64,000 nt of DNA from Phymatolithon calcareum (GCA_977006965.1 OZ345356.1:434001-498000), one strand, 5' to 3'; counted from the stretch's first letter, positions 33,634 to 45,188 are shown. Made by a program: numbers and translations. Notes: generated from the sequence alone by a model not told the origin.

Positions 33634-34038
33634 ATGCCTTTCAGAGACCTTTTTCGGAAGAAGAAGGTGCCCCGTCCTGAAAACGAAGCAGATCGCGTTC
33701 GGCTACTGAGAAAATTAGCAGGAGATTTTGCGAACGGTAAAATTACCCAGTCTGAATACGATGCTGCGAAAGACCGGGTTGAGAACAAAATGCCGCAGGC
33801 AGAGGTCAGACTGGCACTGGAGTGCGTCTCTACCGGAATTTCTGTTTTCAGCTCTATCGCTATGGCTATGGCTGCTGGAAAAACTTTATCAACCACTTCT
33901 GCGGCGCATCCCAGCTCAGCGCCGGAAAAAGAATTGGAAGGAGACGAGAACGAACAGGAGCAAGAAGAGTACCGTGATGTTGGGGATGTTGCCGATACGG
34001 ATGACAACGATGTTGTTGATTGTAACGTTGATGCTTAG
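33634..34038 (+). CDS. small SHOCT-like protein with hydrophobic segment and acidic tail (copy 1)
   Basis: 134 codons from the ATG at 33634. Residues 1-12 are basic (FRKKK). Residues 14-48 (ENEADRVRLLRKLAGDFANGKITQSEYDAAKDRVENKM) follow the SHOCT pattern: two short helices, LL..LA...NGKIT..EY.......V. A moderately hydrophobic stretch follows (about 52-80, VSTGISVFSSIAMAMA). The last 35 residues are strongly acidic (EGDENEQEQEEY, then DTDDND). SHOCT modules in bacteria sit beside membrane or oligomerising parts; no function is known here. Paralogue at 40215 is about 80% identical, with the tail kept acidic. Family members recur at 43.1, 46.4, 49.8 and 53.6 kb. Confidence 0.72.
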   Translation: MPFRDLFRKKKVPRPENEADRVRLLRKLAGDFANGKITQSEYDAAKDRVENKMPQAEVRLALECVSTGISVFSSIAMAMAAGKTLSTTSAAHPSSAPEKELEGDENEQEQEEYRDVGDVADTDDNDVVDCNVDA

Positions 34039-34199
34039 AACTTGAAGCGGTGAACCGTCTATGGATAATTCCTTTAGTTTTACCACTCTTCACTAAAACA
34101 CTGAATCGCAGCGCTTTTTATTCCAGTCTATTCTTCTATTGATATATAGCTATAACATCACGCCCGAAGCAAACCGTGACCTATTTGTTACTCGAAACG

Positions 34200-34560
34200 T
34201 CCGAGCAGCGTCATAAGCAGACTCTCGAAGGACAGACTCTGAAAAGAAGGCAGTGCCTGCACTAGGCGAGCATGGGACGAGCTCCTGGCCATGTTCCAGA
34301 CTATCGGCATCCCACATCCCTACACAGCAGAGTAATCACTCTCTGCAAATCGAACCACCCAGCGTGACACAAGAACGTGGACTAATTTTCCTCCTCGAGG
34401 CCCCTCAGGGGACCAGAGGCTGGTTTTTGTAAACCACCGAACCGTGGAAAACCCACCATAAGAAATTCTCCACATGACAGAATCAAGCTAAATTTCTTGG
34501 CAACCGAAAAGTTGCATCTGTAACTTTAAGTAAAAATCTACTTTTCTCCTTTTTCTTGGC
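34200..34560 (+). mobile_element. LINE-E 3' end
   Basis: Matches 60724-61105 read in reverse: the end of an ORF (TGGGACGAGCTCCTGGCCATG...TACACAGCAGAGTAA), then GTGGACTAATTTTCC, the hairpin CTCGAGGCCCCTCAGGGGAC at about 34402-34421, GACAGAATCAAGC, and the tail TAAAAATCTACTTTTCTCC. Divergent, hence older than the other copies. Confidence 0.7.
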
Positions 34561-34879
34561 CCAAATCCTTTGTCTGGACTTCCTTGTTGATAAGTCCTGT
34601 TTTTTGTTACATTTGCACCAGGAAGGCACAAATACTTTCTGCTGTCGAAAGTTCGTCCATTTATTGATGAGGTAGTATCATGCTACCTTGGACTCATGAT
34701 GAGCCCAAACTTGAGCAGATGCAGTACCTTTCCCTTTTCTACGTTCTACTATATGATAATTTGGCATCGAATGTTGCAAACTGCAATAATGAGAATTGTG
34801 CACGGTGTCATCAATAGTGCACACTCGGCAGAAGGCCTTTTCGACATAAGACATCGACAGGTTCCTTCAGAAACCCTCA

Positions 34880-35170
34880 CAGCAGCTATCATTGTTAAAC
34901 ATTGGAGTCGCTTTTCTTTATTGCACGAATGGTGCCTCTGGCATTCCACGCGAGCCTTGTAAATGACAGGCAAAATACTAATGCGAAGCTGGTAGAACAA
35001 GTGGGCGCTGTCGAATGCAAGCCATGGCTGAAGTGCGGAGAAAGAACCCGAGAAAAGTGGTCGTTCATAAGACGTGGACAAATTTGAGTTATGTAACGAG
35101 CCTCGTTTGCTCCGTCTCTGAGCTGTGTGCATGCTGACCTATGTACAAGTGTATACATATGTACGCAGCT
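34880..35170. repeat. half-arm copy of the 42-kb foldback
   Basis: 35010-35135 (AAGCCATGGCTGAAGTG...GTGGTCGTTCATAAGACGTGGACAAATTTGAG...CATGCTG) matches the right arm of the large inverted repeat at 42.53-42.70 kb. Only one arm is clear. Confidence 0.6.
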
Positions 35171-35197
35171 CAGCATGCAACACTGTGCCAGTGCAAG

Positions 35198-35345
35198 ACC
35201 CTTAAACGCACTCTAGCAGGGTACGAACTCGAAGGAGAAAAACGACTGGAAACAGAAAAGGCGCTAGATGAGCTCTTACTATTTAGCAAGACACTCATAG
35301 AACGCATGGAGAACGAAGAAGGCCTGTATTAATCCGCATATTGCG
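35198..35345 (+). mobile_element. LINE-B ORF end, short copy
   Basis: Nearly identical to 31901-32045: ACCCTTAAACGCACTCTAGCAGGG through the stop TAATCCGCA. Identity ends just after the stop codon, and a different 3' sequence follows. Very recent, or a gene-conversion tract. Confidence 0.85.
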
Positions 35346-37260
35346 AGGCCTAGAATGAGAATGGGATAATCGGCCTTAAGTTCCAGTTGCTTTTATGCGG
35401 GGCGGTTGCGGTAGCGAGCGCCCAAAGGCGTGAGCGTCATCGCGGTAATAGATTCCTTATTCTGTAAAGATTCAGAGGGATTATTGAGGTGTAGGTTATT
35501 CTTGTCTCGGCTTTCTTGTTCTACCTGTCTGACTGCCTCTTATAGGCAAGTTCCTCCCTCTTGGTATTCTACTCTTGTATCTACATTAGGTTAACACTGC
35601 CTGGGGCGTGTTGAAACCTCGTCAGGAACACTGACCGCATCCCGTTTTGGGGCACAGGAATAGACATGTGCTCCTTTCGGGTGCCGCGCATACCACCGAT
35701 TACTAGTGCATCCACATCCACATGGAGAACACAGACTGGTGGTAACCGGGAGAATCTTGACAGACTCAATAGCATCATTCCCTATCATGTCACGCTTTTG
35801 GTGGGCAAAATGTGGCAGATTTGGCCACAAACGCCGTTTCCATGCTTTACCGAAAACAAAACAGTCACTACCATACGAACTACTTGTTGAACAAAACGCA
35901 GATTTCATCCAACTATGAAGGACGGTACAAACAAGACTATGGGCTTCGAAAGAGGAAAATCCAGGGTATGATCATTGAGATAATGCTCTGCGAAGAGTGT
36001 TCAAGCGATTCGTGCCGCTTTCGTTTTCCATCGCGCAGAGTAGGTGTTCACTTATTATAGGGGTTGATATTTTTCACGATGTCGTCGACGGCGGCAGTTT
36101 ATGACCTAGGTCTGGTCCTTCAGGACCAAAACAACTTCGAAGCGTGGTATGGGAGCGAGGATCTGTCTTGAAATAGTGCAACATATTGCTCGGGTTCAGA
36201 GCGTATCCCATTCTGGATCAACGGTATAACCGATTGTTGAAAAACATTAACAAGCCCAGCGGCCGAGCTCTTGGAGCTTGCGTCTTCGTGGATGCATTGC
36301 AAGGAAAACGGGCGGACGTACTGCATCATCTCTGAGCGGTGAAGAATTGGGGCAGGTATTGTTCCGCCACAGCTGTTCGGGAATCATTGTACTATCAACT
36401 TTTCGGGATCGCTTCTAACACAGAAATTCATTTCAATGAATGCACGACAGGTTATTGTCTTCGTAATCTTTCTCGTATCTATATGAAAGGATTGAAACTG
36501 AAAAATTTGTACTGCATGAGACGGTGACGCTTCTAACTATTGCGCCCAGCATAGGAGTACTTACCCAAGGCACCTGCGCCACAGAATCGTATGCAATGCG
36601 CTCTGATGACGCGGTAGCGCGTCCATGCGGCGACGTAGAGAGGTACTAAGTGGGCAAATATGTCATCGTGGCCTACATGTCATCGTCCGAAGTATCCTTC
36701 ACAAAATTGCTCTTATCTCGAAGGGCAAAGATCTCTGTAAAGAGGTCTCGGCCATCTGTACTGGTTTTGCCTGCTGTGTCTCTCAAACGCCAAGCTTATG
36801 CTTTTCGGCAGACTGCGCGTTTCATCTCATTTGACCAATTATACTAAACGAGCGATCGGAGTAGCCTACATCACTTTCTGTCATTCCAGTTCATAAATCC
36901 GAGCCGTTGCCAGACTCAGAGGTGGTCGATTCTTCCATGCTTTCTCCACCAGCGGGCAAACTAGTTGCGCCATGTCGTGCCTTTCTGTTTGTTCATCTTT
37001 CTGAAGAGCACTTGCATTTTAACCCACACATACCACCTCTTCTTATGCATAAGCATCTTGAAGAAGGAACGCAACATTTGTCCATTTGATGTCCTCCTAC
37101 ATCCGCACTCGGGAGGCCGAAGGCGTTGTAGAGTTGCACAGCGATTCTTAAAGTCTTCGTCTGTATACATCAGAGGGAAATCGTTCTTAAATCCAAACTG
37201 AGCGCCACAATGGACATCTTCTAGCTGCAGCTGGTCTAAGTTAGACCAGTATTCGCCCCA
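35346..37260. other. no recognisable gene
   Basis: Nearly 2 kb with only short frames and no motif, repeat or TIR that I could identify. Confidence 0.4.
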
Positions 37261-37268
37261 GTTTCAGA

Positions 37269-37868
37269 CTACAGCTCTTCTGTAGACTTGCTTGAAAGCA
37301 GAGTTTTGAGGTAGAAGTTGTGCACCCGAAGTTGTTTTAGGATCAAAAGCGATCTACATTCTAGCCTCTCGCTCCCACAGTGAAGATTTTTATTCAGCTT
37401 CTCAAAGACTCTCTGGTCGTGATTCGCTTCGAAAAGAGCAACTCGGTCACGCTGCAGCGACGTATAGGATTTACAATCTCCCAAACCGTTACAATTCTCA
37501 GCAATCGGTTTTCTGCTTCCCAAGCATCATAAAACGGGTCCTACCCTTGTGGATGCCCGAGAAAATGAATCTTGCTCTAATCGAAATAGAGGACGATCGA
37601 CTTGACGATGTTGCGAATGCGAAAGATGTTGCAGGGTGTCCCCTGATAAATCTTTCAGACCATTTGGAAAACGCAATTGTTCCAGTGAGAGCTCTCCTCG
37701 CTGTTCGAGTTCCATGGCTTCAGTAGCCATCCTGGATACATACTGTGCCCTGGTCTCGGTTGCCATGAGCTCCTCTCTCAGGAGTCGTCGGTCAACCTCG
37801 CATACCAGTCGCAGACACTCCGCTAGCGGATAGAATTTCTCAAAGACACGTTCCCCAACACGCTTCAT
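37269..37868 (-). pseudogene. unknown gene with in-frame stop
   Basis: One minus-strand frame is open from 37868 to 37269 except for a TGA at 37527-37529. The first 113 codons are rich in Glu, Arg and Leu and look helical (REELMATETRAQYVSRMATE). No family recognised. ATG at 37868. Confidence 0.4.
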
Positions 37869-38712
37869 GGCACGGTACCTCTTTGATAGCTTGTCCAGAC
37901 TTCTGTTCTTCTCTCACCTTGTCATTTCCCTGAGAGATTCGTGGTGTTCATCGCGATGTAGAGCAGCAACAGCAAGATACTTTCACATTCTTGAGCGTGA
38001 AAAATCTAAATGCAAGCCGGAGCAGTTACCAAACGTGTATGAGTAGAAACGGCCCTCCTCTAGCACTTACAAGGATGTAGACCGCTCGACCGTTCATGGG
38101 TATCCATTCTTGTGGATGTTTGCGAAGGTTTTTGGTCACGAATGAGCGAGGGTGGCCGTAAGCTGGATGATAAAATCGACGACAGAAGATTGGAATACAG
38201 ATTTGATGCATTCGCATAATGCACTGTTCTTGCGGACATTACAACGCGTGCAATATAAATATTCTGCTATCAGGGGCGCAGGACCGACTGGGGACGACGG
38301 CAACCAAGGCATCTCGCATTTACACACGCTTGCTTTGCGTTCTTTACGTAGCGCTGCAGTGTTCAATTTCCCTTGAACAGAACAATCCTTTCATCCAACT
38401 GTAGATAGCTAGAGTGCCCTTCTCTTCCAGTTTGCCGCTTTGAGATTGGATATGTGAGCATTCAGATAATGCTCTCAGAAGGTAGACCTACCTCGTGCCG
38501 GACGTCCATTTCCAAGCTGGAATCGTAGGTTTCCTCCAAATTCCATGTTCGAACATATGTTCTCATACCATATCATAACGCCACACGCCGTCTGCCGTCT
38601 GTTGACCTATTTTTGCAGGCTGCTCGCAGTCTGTACACTGCAGATAGCGCACTCGACGTTATGATACTTGCGATGTACTTGGATGAACCAACAGGTTCAG
38701 AACCACATTGTG
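37869..38712. other. no recognisable gene
   Basis: Short frames only. Confidence 0.4.
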
Positions 38713-39055
38713 CCTTGTTGCATTTTTTGTCCGTGTTGAAAATCCTGTTGGCATGTCTAGTAACATAAAAAATTCAGCTATGATTACAAAGTTGTAAGCT
38801 AAATAGCGCATCTAACTGGTTTACTCATAGCTCGCCTTCTTTTCTATAAAATATCTTTAGTTCTATTTCATGGAGCAATAAAGGAGTCTGCAGAATTCGA
38901 AATAGAACTAAAGATATTTTATAGAAAGAAGGCGAGCTATAAGTAAACCAGTTAGATGCGCTATTTGGCTTACACCTTTGTAATCATAGCTGAATCTTTT
39001 ATGTTACTAGACATGCCAACAGGATTTTCAACACGGACAAAAAATGCAACGAAGG
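38713..39055. repeat. 343-bp near-perfect long hairpin
   Basis: Arms of 157 bp (38713-38869 and 38899-39055) with few mismatches around a 29-base loop. The outer 55 bp of the left arm (TTGTTGCATTTTTTG...GTCCAGTAACATAA-like) recurs singly at 41800-41862. A transcript would form long dsRNA. Confidence 0.93.
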
Positions 39056-39139
39056 ACATATGCATATCATATGATAGATGGCAGAGAGCCCTCTTCGCTT
39101 ATCAAAGAGAAAAAATGGAAAAACCGAGATATTCTGCAA

Positions 39140-39275
39140 GTTGTGTATTTTTCTTTCGTTTCAAAACACAGTACTTGTATTCTGTTCGTACTGGGATCCT
39201 ACAACAGGGATGCAGTACAGAAAAAGCTGTACATACGGAAACTGATTTACAAAGGAGTTCTCTCAGCAAGGTCTC
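39140..39275. repeat. dispersed repeat shared with 47.6 and 49.8 kb
   Basis: TTCTGTTCGTACTGGGATC, ACAACAGGGATGCAGTACAG and CTGTACATACGGAAACTGAT recur at 47633-47683 and partly at 49793-49832. Origin unknown; the 47.6-kb copy received a pogo insertion. Confidence 0.75.
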
Positions 39276-39769
39276 ACGATCATTGTACTCGACTGGCACT
39301 TAGGACGTTTCCTCGGTGACCCGCAAACAATTGTGTGGCCATACGGCGCAAGCGGGTTCAAATGGATGAGAACAATTCGAAGTTTAATACTTACTCACAA
39401 TTGGACGCGAAACCAGCGCGGGGAGTTAGTAACGGTCCTTGAGAACATCATGTTCTCACCACTGGCCACGCCCGCTGAGGTGGAGATCAGCAGCACAGCA
39501 CAGCGTCGCACCAAGGGTAGTCCAGACTGACAGTAGCGGAACAAGTGGAGATCGCCCTAATGAGATACCCAGTAGCAGGTATGATATACGAAGCTCGAAA
39601 CAGCGAAGCCTCCATTATGGTAGGTTGCCGAAATACTCCGCCAAGGGGCCACCGTGCACCGCAATTAAATGAAAAATTACGCGAAGAAGCATTATCGTGA
39701 TGAGATCATCATTACTGCATGTTGTTTGTCCTCAAAAAGGAACAATGCTCATGTTGTCGCAGAACTGAG

Positions 39770-40193
39770 AGTCAGCACTTGTCGAGCTGCTCTATGACAC
39801 TGTGTGTCTCAATCCAACGCATGCCCTGTTCCGAGATATGTGCTGTGAGAATACGACATGTTTCGACCTGTAATTCCCCATGTTTCATAATATTCATGGT
39901 ACATGGTTGCGTGCAGTGTACTGCTTGAGACAATGGGATAGACGTCCGAAACAGAGCTTTACGCTCTTTTGAAGAGAGTATGAACAATAATTGTTCATCC
40001 AATTATTGAATTTTGATTGTCACAAAGAGCATCTACAATAATTGCCAGCAGTACTGTACGCTTTTCCCTTGAGATGAAAACTTGGTGTATGATAGTAAAC
40101 TCACCAGTTGCGCTCTTGGTTTCAGTATATAGGCACTCTTGTTCTCTTCAAGGTACTCAGTAAGCTCACGTCAAGGTTGCGTTCAGAACCACG
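39770..40193 (+). promoter_or_regulatory. upstream region of SHOCT-like gene copy 2
   Basis: Aligns with the upstream region of copy 1 but lacks its LINE-D insertion. Just upstream of the gene, CACCAGTTGCGCTCTTGG and CTTGTTCTCTTCAAGGTACTC are conserved with copy 1, and a TATATA-like CAGTATATAGGCAC lies at about 40124-40137. Confidence 0.5.
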
Positions 40194-40214
40194 TTGGTGA
40201 GTCGCTCCACCAGC

Positions 40215-40613
40215 ATGCCTTTCAGCAACCCTTTTCGGAAGAAGAGGGAGCACCGTCCTGAAAACGAAGCAGATCGCGTTCGGCTACTGAGAAAATTAGC
40301 AGGAGATTTTGCGAACGGTAAAATTACCCAGTCAGAATACGATGCTGCGAAAGAACGGGTTGAGAAGAAAATGTCGCAGGCAGAGGTCAAACTGGCGCTG
40401 GAGTGCGTCTCTACCGGAATTGCTGTCTTCAGCTCTATCGCTATGGCTGGCAATAACCTTTCCATATCCTCGTCTGTGGCGAATCCTACACCAGCGCCCG
40501 GCGAAGAAATGGAAGGAGACGAGAACGAACAGGAGCAAGAAGAATACCTTGATGCTGCGGATGCTGCCGATGCGGATGACAACGATACTGCTGATTATGA
40601 CGATGATGTTTAG
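40215..40613 (+). CDS. small SHOCT-like protein with acidic tail (copy 2)
   Basis: 132 codons from the ATG at 40215. Same order as copy 1: basic N-terminus (FRKKREHRP), SHOCT-like hairpin (RLLRKLAGDFANGKITQ...), short hydrophobic stretch (AVFSSIAMA), acidic tail (EGDENEQEQEEYLDAAD, ending DYDDDV). The hairpin is almost unchanged between the copies, while the segment after the hydrophobic stretch differs in length and sequence. Both frames are intact, which suggests selection or recent duplication. The conserved sequence GTGAGTCGCTCC before the ATG resembles a 5' splice site; whether it is one cannot be told. Confidence 0.72.
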   Translation: MPFSNPFRKKREHRPENEADRVRLLRKLAGDFANGKITQSEYDAAKERVEKKMSQAEVKLALECVSTGIAVFSSIAMAGNNLSISSSVANPTPAPGEEMEGDENEQEQEEYLDAADAADADDNDTADYDDDV

Positions 40614-41154
40614 AACTTGAAGTGGTGAACCCTCTCTGGATTTTTCTTTTAGTTGTACTTCTCTGTACTAAAACGCTGAAGAACAGCGCTTCCTATTCTA
40701 TTCATTTTTTCTACTGCATAGGCAGTAATACTAATAGAAAAAAATCGAAGCAAAGCGACGATATGAGGGTAGTAGAGCACGTTTCGTAGTTCCGACCTTG
40801 GCAAAGAATCGCCTACAGTACAGATCGTCGATTATCTCCAAAGAGGATTGATAAATCGCTTAGGATATGCTAATCAAGCCTAACGCAAATTAGGAAGCTC
40901 AAAAGCAAAAGCGTTTCCAACTGAGTCTTTCGATATCAACATTTTGCGTCAACCGACTGCAAATCCGGCGCGAAGCCCGATAGCAATGGGATAGGAGTCT
41001 ATCGTAATTTGAAGATTTTATTGTAGAGCCCGGTACTCCTTTTTTTAGAGTATATTGGGAACTATTTCGCACTCTACGCGTTCTCTCTTCCTATATCAGG
41101 TTTCTTCCCAGGGGTCGCGGGCAGTGACTGTAAGCCTGTCCATTTCTCCTTCTA

Positions 41155-41681
41155 CAGTAAATCCCCGATAACTGGATCTCGGAATTTTAGAATATCCTCT
41201 GTTTTCAGAATACAGGAGGCTGTGATGGATACGGTATCGACCTAAATGTATTGAAATTTTAAGGATGTCGGAAAATTCGATATCAGAATATCCTCAACGC
41301 TAAAGCCACAGTGCATGCATTAAATTTTGAAATAATTTTGATTCATGCCACGGTGCATATTCTGCACTACTGTAAAGTACAGTAGTGATACTGTATCTAC
41401 CAGTGTCGAACACCGGTCTTTGGCAAATGTCGACCATCTCCGTGAACTCGGTTAGCCATGATGGCCAAAAGTTCAGTACCGCGTCTGGTGCACAGCTGTG
41501 AGTGCTGAATATGCCACCGGTTTGGGATGAAGAAGACAAGTCGCCTCGCGTGCGTTTTGAGCCACCGATCATGAATACAAGTGTGAAACGAGAGCTATGA
41601 TGAAACTCACTTTCAGAATATTCCCGATATCTGGATATAGGAGGCCTCCACAATGGACATCCAGTTATCGAGGATTGACAG
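41155..41681. mobile_element. 527-bp pogo-type MITE
   Basis: TIRs CAGTAAATCCCCGATAACTG (41155) and CAGTCAATCCTCGATAACTG on the complement (ending 41681), flanked by TA (41153-41154, 41682-41683). The TIR motif CAGT.AA.CC.CGATAACT is typical of Tigger/pogo elements. No ORF. Confidence 0.87.
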
Positions 41682-42097
41682 TAACGCTCTCAGCGCTGCT
41701 GGTGTCCAGGTAGGCTTCAACAGGGTGTCGCATACAGTACTGCATCATCAGAGGAGAGTAACATACAGTATTACGAAAATGTACGTTTGAGAGCAACATT
41801 GTGCCTTGTTGCATTTTTTGACCTTGTTGAAAATCCTGCCCAAATGTCCAGTAACATAAACACATACATACATACATCGATGCGCACTGCACATCATCAT
41901 CATCTTCATGTGCAGTGCTTCGTCGTCACACAGGCGTCCACAAGCCTTGCAGAAGTAATTCATTTTGTGTATGTCATATGGCTCGTTATGCGTGTATGTG
42001 TGGTACTCGGTAACGCTTATGAACCATTAACGTTTTGAGCATGCGCGACTTGGTGCTATATCTTTTGTCCAGATTTACTTACTCATACTTTCCGTTG

Positions 42098-42803
42098 GTT
42101 GCTGCCATATTATCAGGTTTACGTAGTCCAAAGGACCTGTATTCCATAACACGACTCCGGATTTTGAAACCGAAGAACAGCGACGCATTTCCCTGATGCA
42201 CAGACTTCATTTCCCATTGCACTGCGCAGGGTTGCATGCTGAGCTGTGTAAAGTCAGGGGAACATTCCCCTGGTAAAATATAGAGACGGGGCAAACGAGG
42301 CTGCATTCTTTCGTTACAGAACTCAAATTTGTCCACGCCTTATCATACGAACGACCTCTTTTACCACGGTTCTTTCTCTGCTCGAGAGCGTACGCCCCTT
42401 GTAAGCCACGGCTTGCCTTGCACAGCACCCACTATGATAGTGGGTAGTGCACACATTCTGCTAGCATCGCACTAGTATTCTGATTGCCACTGATGACGCT
42501 CGCGTGTAATGCTAAAAACATGGGCTGTGCAATTCAAGCCGTGGCAGAAATGGAGCTTACGCTCGCGAGTAGACGAAGAACCGTGGTAAAAGCTGTCGTT
42601 CATAAGGCGTGGACAAATTTCAGTTCTGTAACGTAAAAATGCAGACTAGCTTGCCCCGTCTCTATATACACGGCTCAGCATGCACCACAGCCCAGTGCAA
42701 TGGGAAATGAAGTCTGTGCATCAGGGTAATGCGTCGCTGTTTTTCGCTTTTCAAAATTGTAGTGCACGAGCGTTGTACTAATACCTGATGATGTGGCAAA
42801 TCG
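42098..42803. repeat. foldback element of about 700 bp
   Basis: Two arms of about 300 bp meet near 42455. For example, GCGACGCATTTCCCTGATGC (42180-42200) is answered by GCATCAGGGTAATGCGTCGC near 42717-42737, and AAATTTGTCCACGCC at 42326 by GGCGTGGACAAATTT near 42606. Similar in copy B (about 50975-51655) and as a half copy at 35 kb. Confidence 0.8.
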
Positions 42804-43121
42804 CACACAGCATTTTCCTGGGCATCGGAATAACAATGCGACACCCTTTCTACAGGGTGCTGATGTGGAATTTATAAGAAGTGGTGTCTTTGAAATCAAC
42901 ATACTTTAAAGCTGTCCACCAAACTTCATCACAATAAAGCGATCACCTCAACAACTCCATTGACATTTATCATTCTCTCTTGAAACGCACTCTTGAAATC
43001 ATACATCCACCAAAGACATGCAAAGAGATCTCAAATTCTTCTTACTTTCACATTCTGCAAACTGATATACTGGGTGCCTTGAAGGAATATTATTTCATTT
43101 CGCTCTCTGCAACTGTTCAAT

Positions 43122-44861
43122 ATGCAAAGACTACCTTATGGATTCAAGGTTTACATTGGCTGGGCAATTATTGTGGTCTCCACGCTATTGCCGTTGATAT
43201 CGAAAAAGCTGACTCCAATTTGGCGAATATTGACCTGGTTGGCACCGACTATTCTGGCGCTTGACGCGGACGCCGGAAACAGACCGTGGATATACTACGG
43301 AAAAGCATTCATTTGGATTCTCATGCAGGGGAATTCAGTGCTCATTCTGAGTAACACAGAAGGTTTTAAGGCCGGTGAAAAGAAACATTTGGTCGTAACT
43401 CGTCAGGTGCAACTGCCCATATTGTCAGTATTGTTTCTAATCACTTGCTCGATAACTCTTATCGGCAATCATCTTCGAAAGAACATCTCCGTCGGAAAAC
43501 TGCATCGTGTTAATAAACCGCGAAATTTGCGCTTGATCGAGAAGACTGTACACTCTACTCCCTACGCCCACTACGAAACGAGTCAAATCCGAACCCCACT
43601 ACATCCGCGCCATTTAAAATCCGCTTGGATGGACGACGGAACCAAGGTTTTGACAAGTGACGAGGTGCGATCTCACGTTATACGCTTAAGCTTCCTCACG
43701 CAATACGTCGTTAGCAGAACTTTCAAGTCACCGAATAACAACGTATTCGTCTACTCACCGGTCGCTCAATATAGAGCAATTTTGCTATGCTTCGCCCTGG
43801 GTTTTGCAGGGGCGGTTCACGTTGGGCAAGGACTCTTCGCACCAGACGCGAAAGAACGGGATATCATTCAGTCCCTACTGCTCTGGCTTACTCTTCCAAC
43901 AATCACACTTCCAGCACTTTTGAAAATCAAGTTTGGAGCAAACGCGCAACTGGCACATTTAGTTCGAGGCATCCTACCTGTCGACTCGGATAAGGACATG
44001 TGGACCCGCCTGAACGTGACACCGCGGGATCTTTATGCTGCATTGGCGAACGCGAAAGGCGCAGAATGTATCCTTAATACGACCGTTGGCATTGTCGCCT
44101 CTGGGGGATCGGGCAGGCTTTACGTCACGGATGTTCGGAAGGCACGGATGTACTGCAAACAATCAATGTTGGGTCTTGGAGAGCACTACATAAGAATAAG
44201 TGACGGCAGGCGCTTCCTAACATTTAAGCCTGGTCAGCCGGACGGGATACGTATCGACAACACAAATTGGTGGATGCAGACAGAAGCAAAGGACGATACG
44301 CAACAACAAATGGAAGAGTCATCATCGACGCAAACTAGCCTTGGCGATGTTGAAGGCCAACATAATGCTATAGACATCGAGGACGATTGGACATCCGGAT
44401 GGGAAACATTCGGCGGTGTGCTCTCGCCAAACAAGGAAAGTTTCTCAGGGTTCGAAATTCCAAGAATGTGTTTATTTGGCAGACGCCCTGGAAATGAAGC
44501 ACAAAGAGAAGATTTGCTGCGTCAGCTTGCAGCAGAATTTTCTGCCTCAAAACTATCCATTCAAGAGTACAAAAAGCTGTCGAATCTGGTTGAAAAGCGG
44601 CTATCACGAGAGAGCATCAACGCTGTTTTGCTGAAAGTCGGAGGGGGTGTTGGCTCCGCAGCAGCTGTGGCAATAGTTGCCGGGGCCGTTATTTCTCTTC
44701 CTCATGCTCTCACTCCCCCCGACGAGTTACCCGGACACGATGACGAAGATTGGGGACACACTGTCTACGAGCAGGATAACTACTTGCATGGTGAGGGTAA
44801 AAATTGCGACGGGTGGGATAACTACTTGCATGATAATAACGACGGGGGGGATAATGTATAA
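43122..44861 (+). CDS. multipass membrane protein with C-terminal SHOCT-like hairpin
   Basis: 579 codons, ATG at 43122, no intron needed. Hydrophobic segments near residues 10-27, 62-76, 97-116, 225-247 and 265-285 suggest an N-terminal membrane half. Residues 290-440 form a soluble region with a Gln/Ser/Thr/acidic linker. From residue 449 (CLFGRRPGNEAQREDLLRQL, then AAEFSASKLSIQEY) it matches the small SHOCT-like proteins: the same helical hairpin, then a hydrophobic stretch at 506-530 (SAAAVAIVAGAVISL) and an acidic tail with the repeated word DNYLH. I know no family for the N-terminal half. Copy B at 52.3 kb is dead, so this is the only intact version here. Confidence 0.7.
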   Translation: MQRLPYGFKVYIGWAIIVVSTLLPLISKKLTPIWRILTWLAPTILALDADAGNRPWIYYGKAFIWILMQGNSVLILSNTEGFKAGEKKHLVVTRQVQLPILSVLFLITCSITLIGNHLRKNISVGKLHRVNKPRNLRLIEKTVHSTPYAHYETSQIRTPLHPRHLKSAWMDDGTKVLTSDEVRSHVIRLSFLTQYVVSRTFKSPNNNVFVYSPVAQYRAILLCFALGFAGAVHVGQGLFAPDAKERDIIQSLLLWLTLPTITLPALLKIKFGANAQLAHLVRGILPVDSDKDMWTRLNVTPRDLYAALANAKGAECILNTTVGIVASGGSGRLYVTDVRKARMYCKQSMLGLGEHYIRISDGRRFLTFKPGQPDGIRIDNTNWWMQTEAKDDTQQQMEESSSTQTSLGDVEGQHNAIDIEDDWTSGWETFGGVLSPNKESFSGFEIPRMCLFGRRPGNEAQREDLLRQLAAEFSASKLSIQEYKKLSNLVEKRLSRESINAVLLKVGGGVGSAAAVAIVAGAVISLPHALTPPDELPGHDDEDWGHTVYEQDNYLHGEGKNCDGWDNYLHDNNDGGDNV

Positions 44862-44915
44862 TCTAAAAAATAGCCCATTTTTTGCAAAGCCGTTGTTTAT
44901 TTGATTCGTTTCTTT

Positions 44916-45188
44916 TCACTCCACGGCAAACACATGCTCAACCTCTTGGAACCGATTATACGCTGTATTGGAAGGTAGAAACCGTATGTCTTGGTCACAG
45001 GGCTGTTTTCCTTCGTAATCGCGTTGTGAGACTACAATAGTAGATACCCTGCACGTCGTTCCGGTCCCATTGATAAGTGGAGCTGTCGCTAAATGTATAA
45101 CGGAAACCTTGGAAGAGCGCAAAGGGAGAGTCTTGGCGGTCTCGTGCCTTTCGACACTTGCCCAGGCTCAATCTATTTCTTCAAACGG
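44916..45188 (-). other. open frame convergent to the membrane-protein gene
   Basis: About 90 codons open on the minus strand without ATG, present in both duplication copies (second at 55771-56043). It could be a last exon. Differences between copies are largely amino-acid changing (for example L to D, T to A, V to G), which argues against strong constraint. Confidence 0.35.

Noticed and set aside
43787-44434. Overlapping frames on both strands of the 43.1-kb gene
   Set aside because: They are carried along by the long frame and are not better conserved than it between the duplicates.
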